A stretch of 64,000 nucleotides of DNA from Polaribacter sargassicola (GCF_021991835.1 NZ_JAHDAU010000005.1:186001-250000), one strand, 5' to 3'. Counted from the stretch's first letter, positions 9,039 to 19,372 are shown. Notes: generated by a model not told the origin, from the letters alone. Numbers and translations: made by a program.

Positions 9039-10097
9039 TTAAATATTATAAAATTCCATACTTTCTATAATCAATTCTTCTGGTACTTTACAATCTATTT
9101 TATAGTCTTCAAAATCATTTAATAAAACAAAGTTTACTTGTCCGTTAACGTTTTTCTTATCGTGTTTTAATAATTCTATAATAGCCGAAAAATCATCTTT
9201 TAAAAGATTTGTTTTTTCATAAATAGATAAAACAACTTCTTTAAGTTCATTTACTTTTTCTGATGGGAAACCTAATAATTTAGCAGACATATAACATTCG
9301 CAAACCATACCAATTGCAATTGCTTCTCCGTGTGTTAAGTTTTCTTTATCTTCAGATTCTAAGTAAAAAGATTCTATAGCATGACCTAAAGTATGACCGA
9401 AATTTAATATTTTTCTCAGGTTCTGTTCTTTAGGATCTTGTAAAACAACTTCGTTTTTAATTTCTATAGAACGAAATATTAAATCACTGATATTTAAATC
9501 TTTATTGTCTTTTATTTCGTTAAAAAGATTAATATCATAAGTAACACCATATTTAATAATTTCTGCGGTACCAGATTTAATTTCTCTTTCTGTAACAGTT
9601 TTTAAATAGTCTGTATCTACAATAACCATTTGTGGGTTTGCAAACAAACCAATCTGATTTTTTAAAACGCCCAAATCTACACCTGTTTTACCACCAACAG
9701 AAGCATCAACCATAGATAAAAGAGTTGTAGGAATATTTACAAAATCTATACCTCTTTTAAAACAAGAAGCCACAAAACCACCTAAATCTGTAATAACACC
9801 ACCACCTAAAGTAATTAACAAACTCTTTCTATCTCCACCTAATTCTGTAATTGCGTTCCAAACACCAACACAAGTTTCTAGGTTTTTGTTAATTTCTCCA
9901 GATTCAATTTCAATAACTTCAATTGTTTTATCAGTAGTTAAATTTTGAATAAATTTAGGGTAACAATGTTCAAAAGTATTCTCATCAACCAAAATAAAAA
10001 TGGTAGAATAGTTTTTTTCTTCAATTAAATTAGAAAGATATATATATGCTTTGTCTTGAAAATGAACAGGATATGTAACTGCTTGTATAGATTTCAT
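9039..10097 (-). CDS. aroB: 3-dehydroquinate synthase
   Basis: Converts DAHP to 3-dehydroquinate, the second step of the shikimate pathway. The 352-residue protein has the NAD-binding segment GGGVITDLGGFVASCFKRG, the substrate region DASVGGKTGVDLG, and metal-site residues in GTAEIIKYG and in HTLGHAIESF and HGEAIAIGM. I take the start at 10097 (MKSIQAV); the 14 extra residues available upstream are not seen in the family. It is a single gene, convergent with the receptor gene and divergent from proline dehydrogenase, with no other aromatic-pathway gene nearby. Confidence 0.95.
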   Translation of the reverse strand: MKSIQAVTYPVHFQDKAYIYLSNLIEEKNYSTIFILVDENTFEHCYPKFIQNLTTDKTIEVIEIESGEINKNLETCVGVWNAITELGGDRKSLLITLGGGVITDLGGFVASCFKRGIDFVNIPTTLLSMVDASVGGKTGVDLGVLKNQIGLFANPQMVIVDTDYLKTVTEREIKSGTAEIIKYGVTYDINLFNEIKDNKDLNISDLIFRSIEIKNEVVLQDPKEQNLRKILNFGHTLGHAIESFYLESEDKENLTHGEAIAIGMVCECYMSAKLLGFPSEKVNELKEVVLSIYEKTNLLKDDFSAIIELLKHDKKNVNGQVNFVLLNDFEDYKIDCKVPEELIIESMEFYNI

Positions 10098-10157
10098 GAA
10101 TGATTTATTAGGAGTGCAAAATAAAAATAAAAAAATCAAATATTACTATTGTATAGT

Positions 10158-10165
10158 TATATTTG
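10158..10165 (+). promoter_or_regulatory. -7 box TATATTTG upstream of proline dehydrogenase
   Basis: TAnnTTTG match 21 bases before the ATG at 10187, in the 89-base divergent spacer with aroB. Confidence 0.55.
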
Positions 10166-10186
10166 TTTCGTTTAAAATAATATCTA

Positions 10187-11350
10187 ATGAAACTTTTTGA
10201 TAATACAGAAGTTGCTTTTTCTTTAAAGTCAGATTCTCAATTAGAACGTGCTTATTTTTTATTTAAAATGATACAAAGCCAACCAATGGTTAAAATTGGT
10301 AGTCTGGTAACAAATTTTGCATTAAAAGCACATTTGCCTATAGAAGGTTTAATTCGGTCTACAGTTTTCGATCATTTTTGCGGAGGAATTACAGAAGATG
10401 ATTGTTTGCCAGTTATAGATAATATGTATGATAAGGGTAATGTTTATAGTGTTTTAGATTATTCTGTAGAAGGTAAAGATGAAGAAGCAAGTTTTGATGA
10501 GGCTTTAGATAAGATTTTAAAAATTATTTCATTTTGTGAAGAAAAAAAATCAATTCCTTTTGCAGTTTTTAAACCAACTGGTTTTGGTCGTTTTGCCTTG
10601 TATCAAAAAATAACTGAAGGAAAAAGTTTAACAAAATTAGAAAAAGCAGAATGGAATAGAATAGTTGCTAGATTTCATAAAGTGTGTAAACTAGCAGTAG
10701 AAAAAGATGTGCCTTTATTAATAGATGCAGAAGAAAGTTGGATGCAAACTGCTGCAGACAACCTAATTGAAGAATTAATGGAAACCTATAATAAAGAAAA
10801 AGCCATTGTTTTTAATACATTACAAATGTATAGGCATGATCGGTTAGATTACTTAAAAGACTTATATTTAAGAGCTTATCAGAAAGGTTTTTACATTGGT
10901 ATGAAAGTGGTTAGAGGTGCTTATATGGAAAAAGAAAGAGAAAGAGCAGAAGAAAAAGGATATCCTTCTCCGATTTGTGTAAATAAAGAAGCTACAGATA
11001 AAAATTACGATGATGCTATTAGATTTATGATGGAACATCAAAAAATGTCTTTATTTGCAGGAACTCATAATGAAGAAAGTTCTTACTTGGTAATGGATTT
11101 GGCAAATAAATACAATATAGAAAAAAATGACAATCGTCTTTGGTTTGGACAATTGTATGGCATGAGTGATCATATTAGTTATAATTTAGCAAATGCAGGT
11201 TATAACGTTGCAAAATACTTGCCTTTTGGTCCCGTTAGAGATGTAATGCCTTATTTAATAAGAAGAGCAGAAGAAAACACCTCTGTTACCGGACAAACAA
11301 GTAGAGAATTGAATTTGTTAAAAACAGAAAGAAAAAGAAGGAAATTGTAA
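10187..11350 (+). CDS. Proline dehydrogenase (monofunctional)
   Basis: A FAD-dependent enzyme oxidising proline to pyrroline-5-carboxylate. The 387-residue length and absence of an aldehyde dehydrogenase domain make this the stand-alone PRODH rather than bifunctional PutA. Family motifs are present: LLIDAEESWMQ, KVVRGAYMEKERERAEEKGY, FAGTHNEES and the C-terminal YLIRRAEENTSVTGQ that contacts substrate and FAD. No P5C dehydrogenase gene is in the window. Its TAA overlaps the ATG of the next gene by one base, indicating translational coupling to the LETM1-like protein. Confidence 0.93.
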   Translation: MKLFDNTEVAFSLKSDSQLERAYFLFKMIQSQPMVKIGSLVTNFALKAHLPIEGLIRSTVFDHFCGGITEDDCLPVIDNMYDKGNVYSVLDYSVEGKDEEASFDEALDKILKIISFCEEKKSIPFAVFKPTGFGRFALYQKITEGKSLTKLEKAEWNRIVARFHKVCKLAVEKDVPLLIDAEESWMQTAADNLIEELMETYNKEKAIVFNTLQMYRHDRLDYLKDLYLRAYQKGFYIGMKVVRGAYMEKERERAEEKGYPSPICVNKEATDKNYDDAIRFMMEHQKMSLFAGTHNEESSYLVMDLANKYNIEKNDNRLWFGQLYGMSDHISYNLANAGYNVAKYLPFGPVRDVMPYLIRRAEENTSVTGQTSRELNLLKTERKRRKL

Positions 11351-11646
11351 TGACAAGTATCGAAGAGATAAAGTTATTGTTGATTAGAAATAAGAAAAGG
11401 CTTGATTTAGAATTAAAGCAAAGTAAAGAAGCTGTTTCTCTAATTAAGAAATCTACACATACTAGTTTATCAGAAGAAGAAAAAGAAAAAATTAGAATAC
11501 AGTTGTTAGATATTTGTAAAGCTGTACCTGCTTTAGCCGTTTTCTTATTGCCTGGTGGAGCATTATTATTGCCTCTTTTAATTAAATTAATTCCAGATAT
11601 TTTACCATCGGCTTTTCAAGATGATTTGCCAGAAGACAAAAAATAA
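11350..11646 (+). CDS. Small LETM1-like domain protein
   Basis: A 98-residue protein whose C-terminal half (VPALAVFLLPGGALLLPLLI, then LIPDILPSAFQDDLP) matches the hydrophobic core motif of LETM1-like proteins (VLPF...LLP...KLFPNMLPSTF in the mitochondrial family). The N-terminal half is charged and helical. There is one possible membrane-associated segment at about residues 60-80. The start codon overlaps the stop of proline dehydrogenase, so the two are co-translated. LETM1 in mitochondria affects ion exchange and ribosome binding; whether this short bacterial form does either is unknown. Confidence 0.75.
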   Translation: MTSIEEIKLLLIRNKKRLDLELKQSKEAVSLIKKSTHTSLSEEEKEKIRIQLLDICKAVPALAVFLLPGGALLLPLLIKLIPDILPSAFQDDLPEDKK

Positions 11647-11696
11647 AAACTTCATCTTTATTAATTATATCATAATAATATAATATATTTGAACTA

Positions 11697-11845
11697 TTAA
11701 ACTTTAGGAGTAGCTAGTTAATCTAGTTTGAGAAATATCCTTAGAACCTGATTTGGTTAATACCAACGTAGGAAAAAGTCATTCTTAAATGCATGCTTTA
11801 CATTTATATGTGTACGGTTTTGTATCTATTTTCTTCTAAAGTTTA
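11697..11845 (+). promoter_or_regulatory. Candidate switching helix of the TPP riboswitch
   Basis: Bases 11698-11710 (the 5' side of P1/P2) can pair with 11833-11845 just upstream of thiS: 12 Watson-Crick pairs and one G-U. Forming it would dissolve the aptamer. This is seen in the sequence; its use as the expression platform is inference. Confidence 0.5.
11701..11779 (+). ncRNA. TPP riboswitch (THI element)
   Basis: The aptamer core is plain: TTGAGA (for CTGAGA) at 11729-11734, then AGAACCTGATTTGG and AATACCAACGTAGG, which correspond to the conserved GAACCTGATCTGGATAATGCCAGCGTAGG. P1 can form between ACTTT at 11701 and AAAGT at 11775-11779, and a small stem CTAG / CTAG makes the variable helix. 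It sits 85 bases upstream of thiS and so should control the whole thi operon. No intrinsic terminator follows; a possible switching helix is described in the findings. Confidence 0.95.
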
Positions 11846-11863
11846 CTTTAAAAATCAAGTACG

Positions 11864-12064
11864 ATGACTATAAAAGTAAACAACGAAACTCAAGAAATTT
11901 CTAAAAACACAACATTACAAGAATTGGTAAACCTTTTAAAAGTTAAAACCAATGGTATTGCTATTGCCATAAATAATAGTGTTGTTAAAAGAACAGACTG
12001 GAGTTCTAAAATTCTTCAGCAAGAAGATGTTGTTTTAATTATTAAATCCACCCAAGGTGGATAA
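11864..12064 (+). CDS. thiS: Sulfur carrier protein ThiS
   Basis: A 66-residue ubiquitin-fold sulfur carrier for thiazole synthesis. It ends in QGG, the C-terminal Gly-Gly that is adenylated by ThiF and then thiocarboxylated. The N-terminal MTIKVNNETQEI and the LQELVNLLKVK helix fit the family. It is the first gene of the thi operon, directly under the TPP riboswitch. ThiG and ThiF, its partners, are encoded further down the same operon. Confidence 0.93.
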   Translation: MTIKVNNETQEISKNTTLQELVNLLKVKTNGIAIAINNSVVKRTDWSSKILQQEDVVLIIKSTQGG

Positions 12065-12091
12065 GTCTACTAATAATTAAATATTCGAAAA

Positions 12092-12136
12092 TGTCAGTTC
12101 GAGTGATTTTGAGGTACGAAAAATTGTATCGAGAAC
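12092..12136 (+). repeat. Dispersed repeat, copy A (TGTCAGTTCGAGTG ... GTATCGAGAAC)
   Basis: 45-base element in the thiS-thiC spacer. It shares both ends with copies at 14160-14212 (opposite strand) and 14902-14954, and its start with 14966-14990. Confidence 0.8.
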
Positions 12137-12204
12137 TTTTTAAAATCGCAAAATTCATACGAACTCAACAAGTTTAAAATAATTTATAATAGTTTCAATT
12201 CTGA

Positions 12205-14094
<1,890 letters not shown>

Positions 14095-14109
14095 AATAAT
14101 TAGGAAGTT

Positions 14110-14239
14110 ACCACGCTTAGAAAAAAGCGTGGTCGGGCTTTCCGTTATATCTTTTGCTGGTTCTCGATACAAATTTATTCCGTTTCACTACATAAATTCA
14201 CTCGAACTGACAGCAAAAGGATGCCACTTCAATCCCTAA
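14110..14239. repeat. Composite intergenic repeat after thiC
   Basis: Begins with a perfect 9-bp hairpin ACCACGCTT / AAGCGTGGT (14110-14133), then CGGGCTTTCC (14134-14143) and ends with AATCCCTAACTC (14231-14241 region). In between, CTTTTGCTG (14151-14159) and CAGCAAAAG (14211-14219) are inverted arms that enclose exactly one copy of the other repeat family (14160-14212). Confidence 0.7.
14160..14212 (-). repeat. Dispersed repeat, copy B (inverted)
   Basis: On the minus strand it starts TGTCAGTTCGAGTG and ends GTATCGAGAAC, 53 bases, the same length as copy C and alignable to it along the whole length. Confidence 0.8.
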
Positions 14240-14287
14240 CTCAAAATACGTATAACAGAATATATTTCTGTACAAAAACATAAAAAA

Positions 14288-14890
14288 ATGATAGTTTTAA
14301 TAGCACCAGAAAATGATATTCCAAATGAAATTGAAATACTTCATCAACTATTTCAAGAAGGTTTAGAATATTATCATTTTAGAAAACCAGATAAAAATTA
14401 TCAAGAACATTGTAACTACTTAAATCAGATAGATAAAAAATATCATAATAAAATTGTGGTACATTATTATCACGAATTGGTAAATGAGTTCAATTTAAAA
14501 GGTATTCATTTTCAAGAACAAAAGAGAATCGATCATATTGATAACCCAAGTGAATATTTTAAAAATCTAAGTTTATTTGGTAAAACAATAAGTTCTTCTT
14601 TTCATGATCCTGAAGTTTTAAACGAGTGTTATTTTGAGTTTGATTATCATTTATTAAGTCCGGTTTTTTCATCTATTTCTAAGAAAGGATACGAAGGCAA
14701 AGGTTTTGATGTGAATTCTATAGATAAAACAATTATAGGAATGGGCGGAATTAATACAAAAACCATAAAAGAAACCTTAGAATTAGGTTTTAAAGGAGTT
14801 GGTGTTTTAGGCGGCGTTTGGAATGCAGAAAATCCTGTTGAGAGTTTTAAAAGCATAAAAAAATGTTACGAAGAATCTGTGAAAAATTAA
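14288..14890 (+). CDS. ThiE/TenI-like protein in the thi operon
   Basis: A 200-residue TIM-barrel protein of the thiamine phosphate synthase/TenI family, but diverged from the canonical ThiE encoded 870 bases downstream. Recognisable parts are EGLEYYHFRKPDKNY near the start, SSSFHDPEVL in the middle, DYHLLSPVFSSISKKGY (the phosphate-binding GPvF region) and IIGMGGINTKT near the end. In Bacillus, TenI is a thiazole tautomerase with the ThiE fold; that role is plausible here but not proven. It is third in the operon, between two intergenic repeat clusters. It could instead be a second ThiE. Confidence 0.8.
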   Translation: MIVLIAPENDIPNEIEILHQLFQEGLEYYHFRKPDKNYQEHCNYLNQIDKKYHNKIVVHYYHELVNEFNLKGIHFQEQKRIDHIDNPSEYFKNLSLFGKTISSSFHDPEVLNECYFEFDYHLLSPVFSSISKKGYEGKGFDVNSIDKTIIGMGGINTKTIKETLELGFKGVGVLGGVWNAENPVESFKSIKKCYEESVKN

Positions 14891-14901
14891 TTGTAAAAGT
14901 T

Positions 14902-14954
14902 TGTCAGTTCGAGTGTTTTTATGGAGTGATAACGGAATAAAAAGTATCGAGAAC
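14902..14954 (+). repeat. Dispersed repeat, copy C
   Basis: 53-base element, TGTCAGTTCGAGTG at the start and GTATCGAGAAC at the end, 11 bases after the stop of the TenI-like gene. Confidence 0.8.
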
Positions 14955-14965
14955 AAGAAAACAAT

Positions 14966-14990
14966 TGTCAGTTCGAGCGCAGTCGAGAAC
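14966..14990 (+). repeat. Dispersed repeat, short copy D
   Basis: 25 bases, TGTCAGTTCGAGCG followed directly by CAGTCGAGAAC: both ends are kept and the middle is missing. It ends 14 bases before the thiD start. Confidence 0.7.
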
Positions 14991-15004
14991 TAAAAAATAA
15001 TAAT

Positions 15005-15763
15005 TTGAATCAAAAAAAATACATATTAACAATTGCAGGTTTAGATCCTAGTAGTGGCGCAGGTATCACTTCAGATATTAAAACTTTTGAAGCGCATGGT
15101 TTGTACGGATTATCGGTTTGTACAGCTGTTACCGTGCAAAATGATATTGCTTTTAAAGACTGCATTTGGATAGATAAACAAGTTATTTTAAATCAAATTG
15201 AATTGCTTTTCGAACGTTTTAAAATTCCTGTGGTAAAAATAGGAATCATTCAATCTTGGGAAGTTTTATTAGAAGTTGTTTTGATTTTAAAAAAATACAA
15301 TCCAAAAATAAAAATAGTTTTAGACCCAATTTTAAAAGCAAGTGCAGGGTTTGAATTTCATAGAAAACAAGAACTATCAATTTTCGAAAAAGTATTGGAA
15401 AATTGTCATTTTATCACACCAAATTATGATGAAATCAAAGATTTATTTCCTGATAAAACCATAGCAGAAACTATTGATTTTATATCAGAAAAAACAAATA
15501 TTTATCTAAAAGGAGGACACAGAACAGATAAAAAAGGTTGGGACGAGGTGTATTACAGTAAAATTGTAAAACTGAATATTCCGCCAACAGCTAATAAAAT
15601 ATCAGAAAAACATGGCAGTGGTTGTGTTTTGTCATCTGCATTGGCTTCTAATTTTGTAGAAGAAATTCTTTTAGAAGATGCATGTAAACAAGCCAAATTA
15701 TATACAGAACAATTTTTAAACTCAAACAATTCCCTTTTAGGAACTCATACATTCAAAAAATGA
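15005..15763 (+). CDS. thiD: Hydroxymethylpyrimidine (phosphate) kinase ThiD
   Basis: Phosphorylates HMP and HMP-P to HMP-PP. The ribokinase-fold protein has 252 residues, with the substrate motif LTIAGLDPSSGAGI at the N-terminus, the KxGG-type segment IYLKGGHRTDKKGWD and the anion-hole/catalytic motif HGSGCVLSSALASN near residue 205. The start codon is TTG: no ATG lies in frame before the conserved LTIAGLDPSSGAG, so TTG is well supported. Its last four bases overlap thiE (ATGA), so the two are coupled. Confidence 0.94.
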   Translation: MNQKKYILTIAGLDPSSGAGITSDIKTFEAHGLYGLSVCTAVTVQNDIAFKDCIWIDKQVILNQIELLFERFKIPVVKIGIIQSWEVLLEVVLILKKYNPKIKIVLDPILKASAGFEFHRKQELSIFEKVLENCHFITPNYDEIKDLFPDKTIAETIDFISEKTNIYLKGGHRTDKKGWDEVYYSKIVKLNIPPTANKISEKHGSGCVLSSALASNFVEEILLEDACKQAKLYTEQFLNSNNSLLGTHTFKK

Positions 15764-16398
15764 TTAATAAATTACATTATATCTCTCAAGGAGCAACGCC
15801 TCAAGAGCATTTAAACAATATACAAAACACTTGTAGTTCAGGCATAGAATTGGTGCAATTACGATTAAAGAATGTAGATGAAAATACTGTTTTAGAAACT
15901 GCAAAAAAGGCAAAAGAAATTACAGATAATTTTCAGACAAAATTAATAATTAACGATTATTATAAAGTAGCAGCATCTGTAAAAGCAGACGGAGTTCATT
16001 TAGGTAAAACAGACGCTTGCCCTACAGAAGTAAGAAAAGAATTAAAATCTTGGCAAATTATTGGTGGTACTGCAAATACACTAGAAGATTGTAAAAACCT
16101 GATAGAAAAAAAAGTAGATTATATTGGTTTAGGTCCTTTTCAGTTTACAAAAACTAAGAAAAATTTAAGTCCGATTTTAGGTTTAGATGGTTACAGAAAA
16201 TTGTTAGAAGAATTGCAAACAAATACACCAATTATAGCTATTGGAGGTATTACTTTAAATGATGTTTCGGCTATTTTAGAAACAGGAATTTATGGAATTG
16301 CAGTATCATCAGAAATTACAAAAAACTACCATAAAATATCTGAGTTTCACAAACTTTTACATGCAAATAGATTACAAGAACAAGTGTTTCGTTTCTAA
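15760..16398 (+). CDS. thiE: Thiamine-phosphate synthase ThiE
   Basis: Joins HMP-PP and thiazole phosphate to thiamine phosphate. The 212-residue protein has the usual ThiE marks: LVQLRLKN, IINDYYKVA, DGVHLGKTD, the phosphate-binding IGLGPFQFTKTKKN and IAIGGITLND. Its ATG overlaps the thiD stop by four bases. It is the canonical copy; the more diverged family member sits at 14288. Confidence 0.94.
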   Translation: MINKLHYISQGATPQEHLNNIQNTCSSGIELVQLRLKNVDENTVLETAKKAKEITDNFQTKLIINDYYKVAASVKADGVHLGKTDACPTEVRKELKSWQIIGGTANTLEDCKNLIEKKVDYIGLGPFQFTKTKKNLSPILGLDGYRKLLEELQTNTPIIAIGGITLNDVSAILETGIYGIAVSSEITKNYHKISEFHKLLHANRLQEQVFRF

Positions 16399-16420
16399 TC
16401 GACCTTACAAAACATAAAAA

Positions 16421-17191
16421 ATGAATCAAAAATTAAAAATAGCAGATAAAGAATTTACTTCTCGTTTATTTACAGGAACAGGTAAATTTAGTTCTTCTAA
16501 ATTAATGGAAGAAGCATTATTAGCATCAGAAAGTGAATTAATTACAGTTGCTTTAAAAAGAGTAGATGTACAAAATGATGAAGATGATATTCTATCGCAT
16601 TTAAAACAAAGTCACATTAATTTATTACCCAATACATCTGGAGTAAGAACAGCAAAAGAAGCTGTTTTTGCTGCAGAATTATCTAGAGAAGCTTTGGGTA
16701 CAAATTGGGTAAAATTAGAAATTCATCCAGATCCAAGATATTTATTACCAGATCCTATAGAAACCTTAAAAGCTGCAGAAGAATTGGTGAAACTTGGTTT
16801 TGTTGTGATGCCTTATATACATGCAGATCCTGTTTTATGTAAACGTTTAGAAGAGGTAGGAGTGCAGTGTGTAATGCCTTTAGGCGCACCAATTGGTAGC
16901 AATAAAGGTTTAAAAACTCAAGATTTTTTAGAAATTATTATAGAGCAATCTAATGTGCCAGTTATTGTAGATGCTGGTATTGGTGCGCCTTCTCACGCAG
17001 CGTATGCTATGGAGTTAGGTGCAGATGCAGTTTTGGTAAATACCGCAATTGCTGTTTCTCAAAACCCAATTGCAATGGCAAAAGCATTTAAAATAGCTGT
17101 ACAAGCTGGTAGAATGGCTTTTGAAGCAAAACTAGCTCCAGTAAGTAAAAAAGCAGCAGCAAGTAGTCCATTAACATCATTTTTAAATTAA
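16421..17191 (+). CDS. thiG: Thiazole synthase ThiG
   Basis: Builds the thiazole ring from deoxyxylulose phosphate, dehydroglycine and ThiS thiocarboxylate. The 256-residue protein has the N-terminal [12 protein letters not shown], the block [32 protein letters not shown] and [20 protein letters not shown], all characteristic. It precedes thiH with only a 3-base gap; ThiG and ThiH are known to form a complex in other bacteria. Confidence 0.96.
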   Translation: MNQKLKIADKEFTSRLFTGTGKFSSSKLMEEALLASESELITVALKRVDVQNDEDDILSHLKQSHINLLPNTSGVRTAKEAVFAAELSREALGTNWVKLEIHPDPRYLLPDPIETLKAAEELVKLGFVVMPYIHADPVLCKRLEEVGVQCVMPLGAPIGSNKGLKTQDFLEIIIEQSNVPVIVDAGIGAPSHAAYAMELGADAVLVNTAIAVSQNPIAMAKAFKIAVQAGRMAFEAKLAPVSKKAAASSPLTSFLN

Positions 17192-17194
17192 AAT

Positions 17195-18310
17195 ATGAGT
17201 CATTTTAAAACACTTTTTGATACTTATAATTGGGATTTTACATTGGCCAGTATTTATGATAAAACACCGGTTGATGTAAAAAATGCTTTGGCAAAAGATA
17301 AGTTAGATTTAGAAGATTTTAAAGCATTAATTTCTCCTGCAGCAAAACCTTTTTTAGAGCAAATGGCACAAAAAAGTCAGCAGCTTACTAAAAAAAGATT
17401 TGGAAATACCATACAAATGTATGCGCCAATGTATTTAAGTAACGAATGCCAAAATATTTGTACCTATTGTGGTTTTAGTATGACGAATAAAATACCAAGA
17501 AGGACTTTAACTGATGCAGAAATTTTAAAAGAAGTTGCCTTTTTAAAAAACAAAGGATACGACCATATTTTATTGGTGACAGGAGAAGCAAATAGAACTG
17601 TTGGTGTAAATTATCTTAAAAATGCAATACAATTAATAAGATCTCAATTTTCTAATATTACCATAGAAGTACAACCTTTGCATCAAGAAGAGTACGAACT
17701 TTTAGTGCAAAATGGTTTGTATGCTGTTTTGGTATATCAAGAAACATATCACAGAGAAGAGTATAAAAAACATCATCCAAAGGGAAAAAAATCTAATTTT
17801 GATTATCGTTTAGATACACCAGATCGATTAGGAAAAGCAGGAATTCATAAAATTGGTTTAGGTGCTTTATTTGGGTTGGAAGATTGGCGTGCTGATAGTT
17901 TTTTTACAGCGTTACATTTACAATATTTGCAAAAAACGTATTGGAAAACCAAATATTCGATTTCTTTTCCTAGATTACGTCCGCATTCTGGTGGATTAGA
18001 ACCCAAGGTTGAAATGACTGATGCCGATTTGGTACAATTAATTTGTGCTTTTAGATTGTTTAATGAAGATGTAGAATTATCTATGTCTACAAGAGAAAGC
18101 GAGATTTTTAGAAATCATATTGTAAATTTAGGAATTACATCTATCAGTGCAGAATCTAAAACCAATCCAGGAGGTTATGCGGTAGCTCCGCAATCTTTAG
18201 AACAATTCGAAATTTCGGATGAAAGAAGTACAGAAACCATTGTAAAAATGTTAAAAAACAATGGATTAGAAGTAGTTTGGAAAGATTGGGAACAATTTGA
18301 AAGTGTTTAG
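17195..18310 (+). CDS. thiH: 2-iminoacetate synthase ThiH
   Basis: Radical SAM tyrosine lyase that supplies dehydroglycine to ThiG. The 371-residue protein carries the cluster motif CQNICTYCGF (Cx3... spaced as Cx3-type C-N-I-C with the final C two residues on) near residue 85, then HILLVTGEANRTVG, QPLHQEEYE and SFPRLRPHSGG. The presence of ThiH rather than the glycine oxidase ThiO fits an oxygen-independent route to the thiazole. Gap to thiF is 6 bases. Confidence 0.96.
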   Translation: MSHFKTLFDTYNWDFTLASIYDKTPVDVKNALAKDKLDLEDFKALISPAAKPFLEQMAQKSQQLTKKRFGNTIQMYAPMYLSNECQNICTYCGFSMTNKIPRRTLTDAEILKEVAFLKNKGYDHILLVTGEANRTVGVNYLKNAIQLIRSQFSNITIEVQPLHQEEYELLVQNGLYAVLVYQETYHREEYKKHHPKGKKSNFDYRLDTPDRLGKAGIHKIGLGALFGLEDWRADSFFTALHLQYLQKTYWKTKYSISFPRLRPHSGGLEPKVEMTDADLVQLICAFRLFNEDVELSMSTRESEIFRNHIVNLGITSISAESKTNPGGYAVAPQSLEQFEISDERSTETIVKMLKNNGLEVVWKDWEQFESV

Positions 18311-18316
18311 TTTTAT

Positions 18317-19372
18317 ATGAAATTAACTTTAGAAGAAAAAAAACAATACAATCGTCATCTTATTTTAAATGAAATAGGAGAGAAGGGACAATTAAAATTA
18401 AAACAAGCCAAAGTTTTAGTAATTGGCGCTGGTGGTTTAGGTTGCCCAGTTTTACAGTATTTAACAGCTGCAGGTGTTGGAACTATCGGAATCATAGATG
18501 ATGATGTAGTGGATCAAAGTAATTTACAACGTCAGGTTTTATATACAATAGACGATATAGGTAAATCAAAAGCAAAAACAGCAGCTAATAGATTAGGTAA
18601 ATTAAATCCGTTTATAAAATTCGATGTTTATCAAGAGAAATTAACACGAGAAAATGCTATTTCTTTGTTTGAAAAATATGACATTGTAGTTGATGGAAGT
18701 GATAATTTTTCTACACGCTATTTAACCAATGATGCATCTGTTATTACAGAAACAGCTTTGGTTTACGGAGCTATTTTTAAGTTTGAAGGTCAAGTAAGTG
18801 TTTTTAACTACAAAAAAAGTGCTAGTTACAGATGTTTGTATCCAACACCACCAAAACCAGGAGATTCTCCAAATTGTTCAGAAATTGGAGTTTTAGGTGT
18901 TTTACCAGGAATTATAGGAAGTTTACAAGCAAATGAAGTTATTAAATTAATTTGTGAAATAGGAGATGTGTTAACTAATAAATTATTGATTTATGACACA
19001 TTAAATATGCGTCAAATGATATTAAAATACGAAAAAAACAGCTCTATAATTATTGATAAGTTAGAAGAAGATTACGATTTTTTCTGTGGGATAAAAACAA
19101 GCAACAACGAAATTACCTTACAAGAATTAGAAAATAATTTAGAAAATTATAATTTATTAGACGTTCGTGAAGATTGGGAACGAGAAGATTATAATATAGG
19201 AGGACAACATATTCCGTTAGATGAGATAGATGATAGATTAGATGAGGTAGATTTTTCTAAACCATTAATTGTGTATTGTGCGTCTGGTAATAGAAGTAAA
19301 ACAGCCATTAAAACTATAATGGAAAATAAAAATAAAGTAAAATTATTAAATCTAAAAGGAGGTTGTTTTTAA
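18317..19372 (+). CDS. thiF: ThiF/MoeB-type adenylyltransferase with C-terminal rhodanese domain
   Basis: Activates the ThiS C-terminus by adenylation. Residues 1-230 are the E1-like domain with the ATP motif VIGAGGLGCPVLQYL and DDDVVDQSNLQRQ. Residues 265-351 form a rhodanese domain with the active-site loop VYCASGNRSKT, which can hand sulfur as a persulfide. The usual paired CxxC zinc site of MoeB is reduced to isolated cysteines here (YRCLYPTPPKPG, PNCSEIGVLG). It is the last gene of the thi operon, so assignment to ThiF is strong; a double role in molybdopterin synthesis cannot be excluded. Confidence 0.9.
   Translation: MKLTLEEKKQYNRHLILNEIGEKGQLKLKQAKVLVIGAGGLGCPVLQYLTAAGVGTIGIIDDDVVDQSNLQRQVLYTIDDIGKSKAKTAANRLGKLNPFIKFDVYQEKLTRENAISLFEKYDIVVDGSDNFSTRYLTNDASVITETALVYGAIFKFEGQVSVFNYKKSASYRCLYPTPPKPGDSPNCSEIGVLGVLPGIIGSLQANEVIKLICEIGDVLTNKLLIYDTLNMRQMILKYEKNSSIIIDKLEEDYDFFCGIKTSNNEITLQELENNLENYNLLDVREDWEREDYNIGGQHIPLDEIDDRLDEVDFSKPLIVYCASGNRSKTAIKTIMENKNKVKLLNLKGGCF

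Noticed and set aside
14902..14990. Two adjacent repeat copies as the start of a CRISPR array
   Set aside because: Copies differ in length and orientation, only two are adjacent, no spacer-repeat periodicity exists and no cas genes are present.
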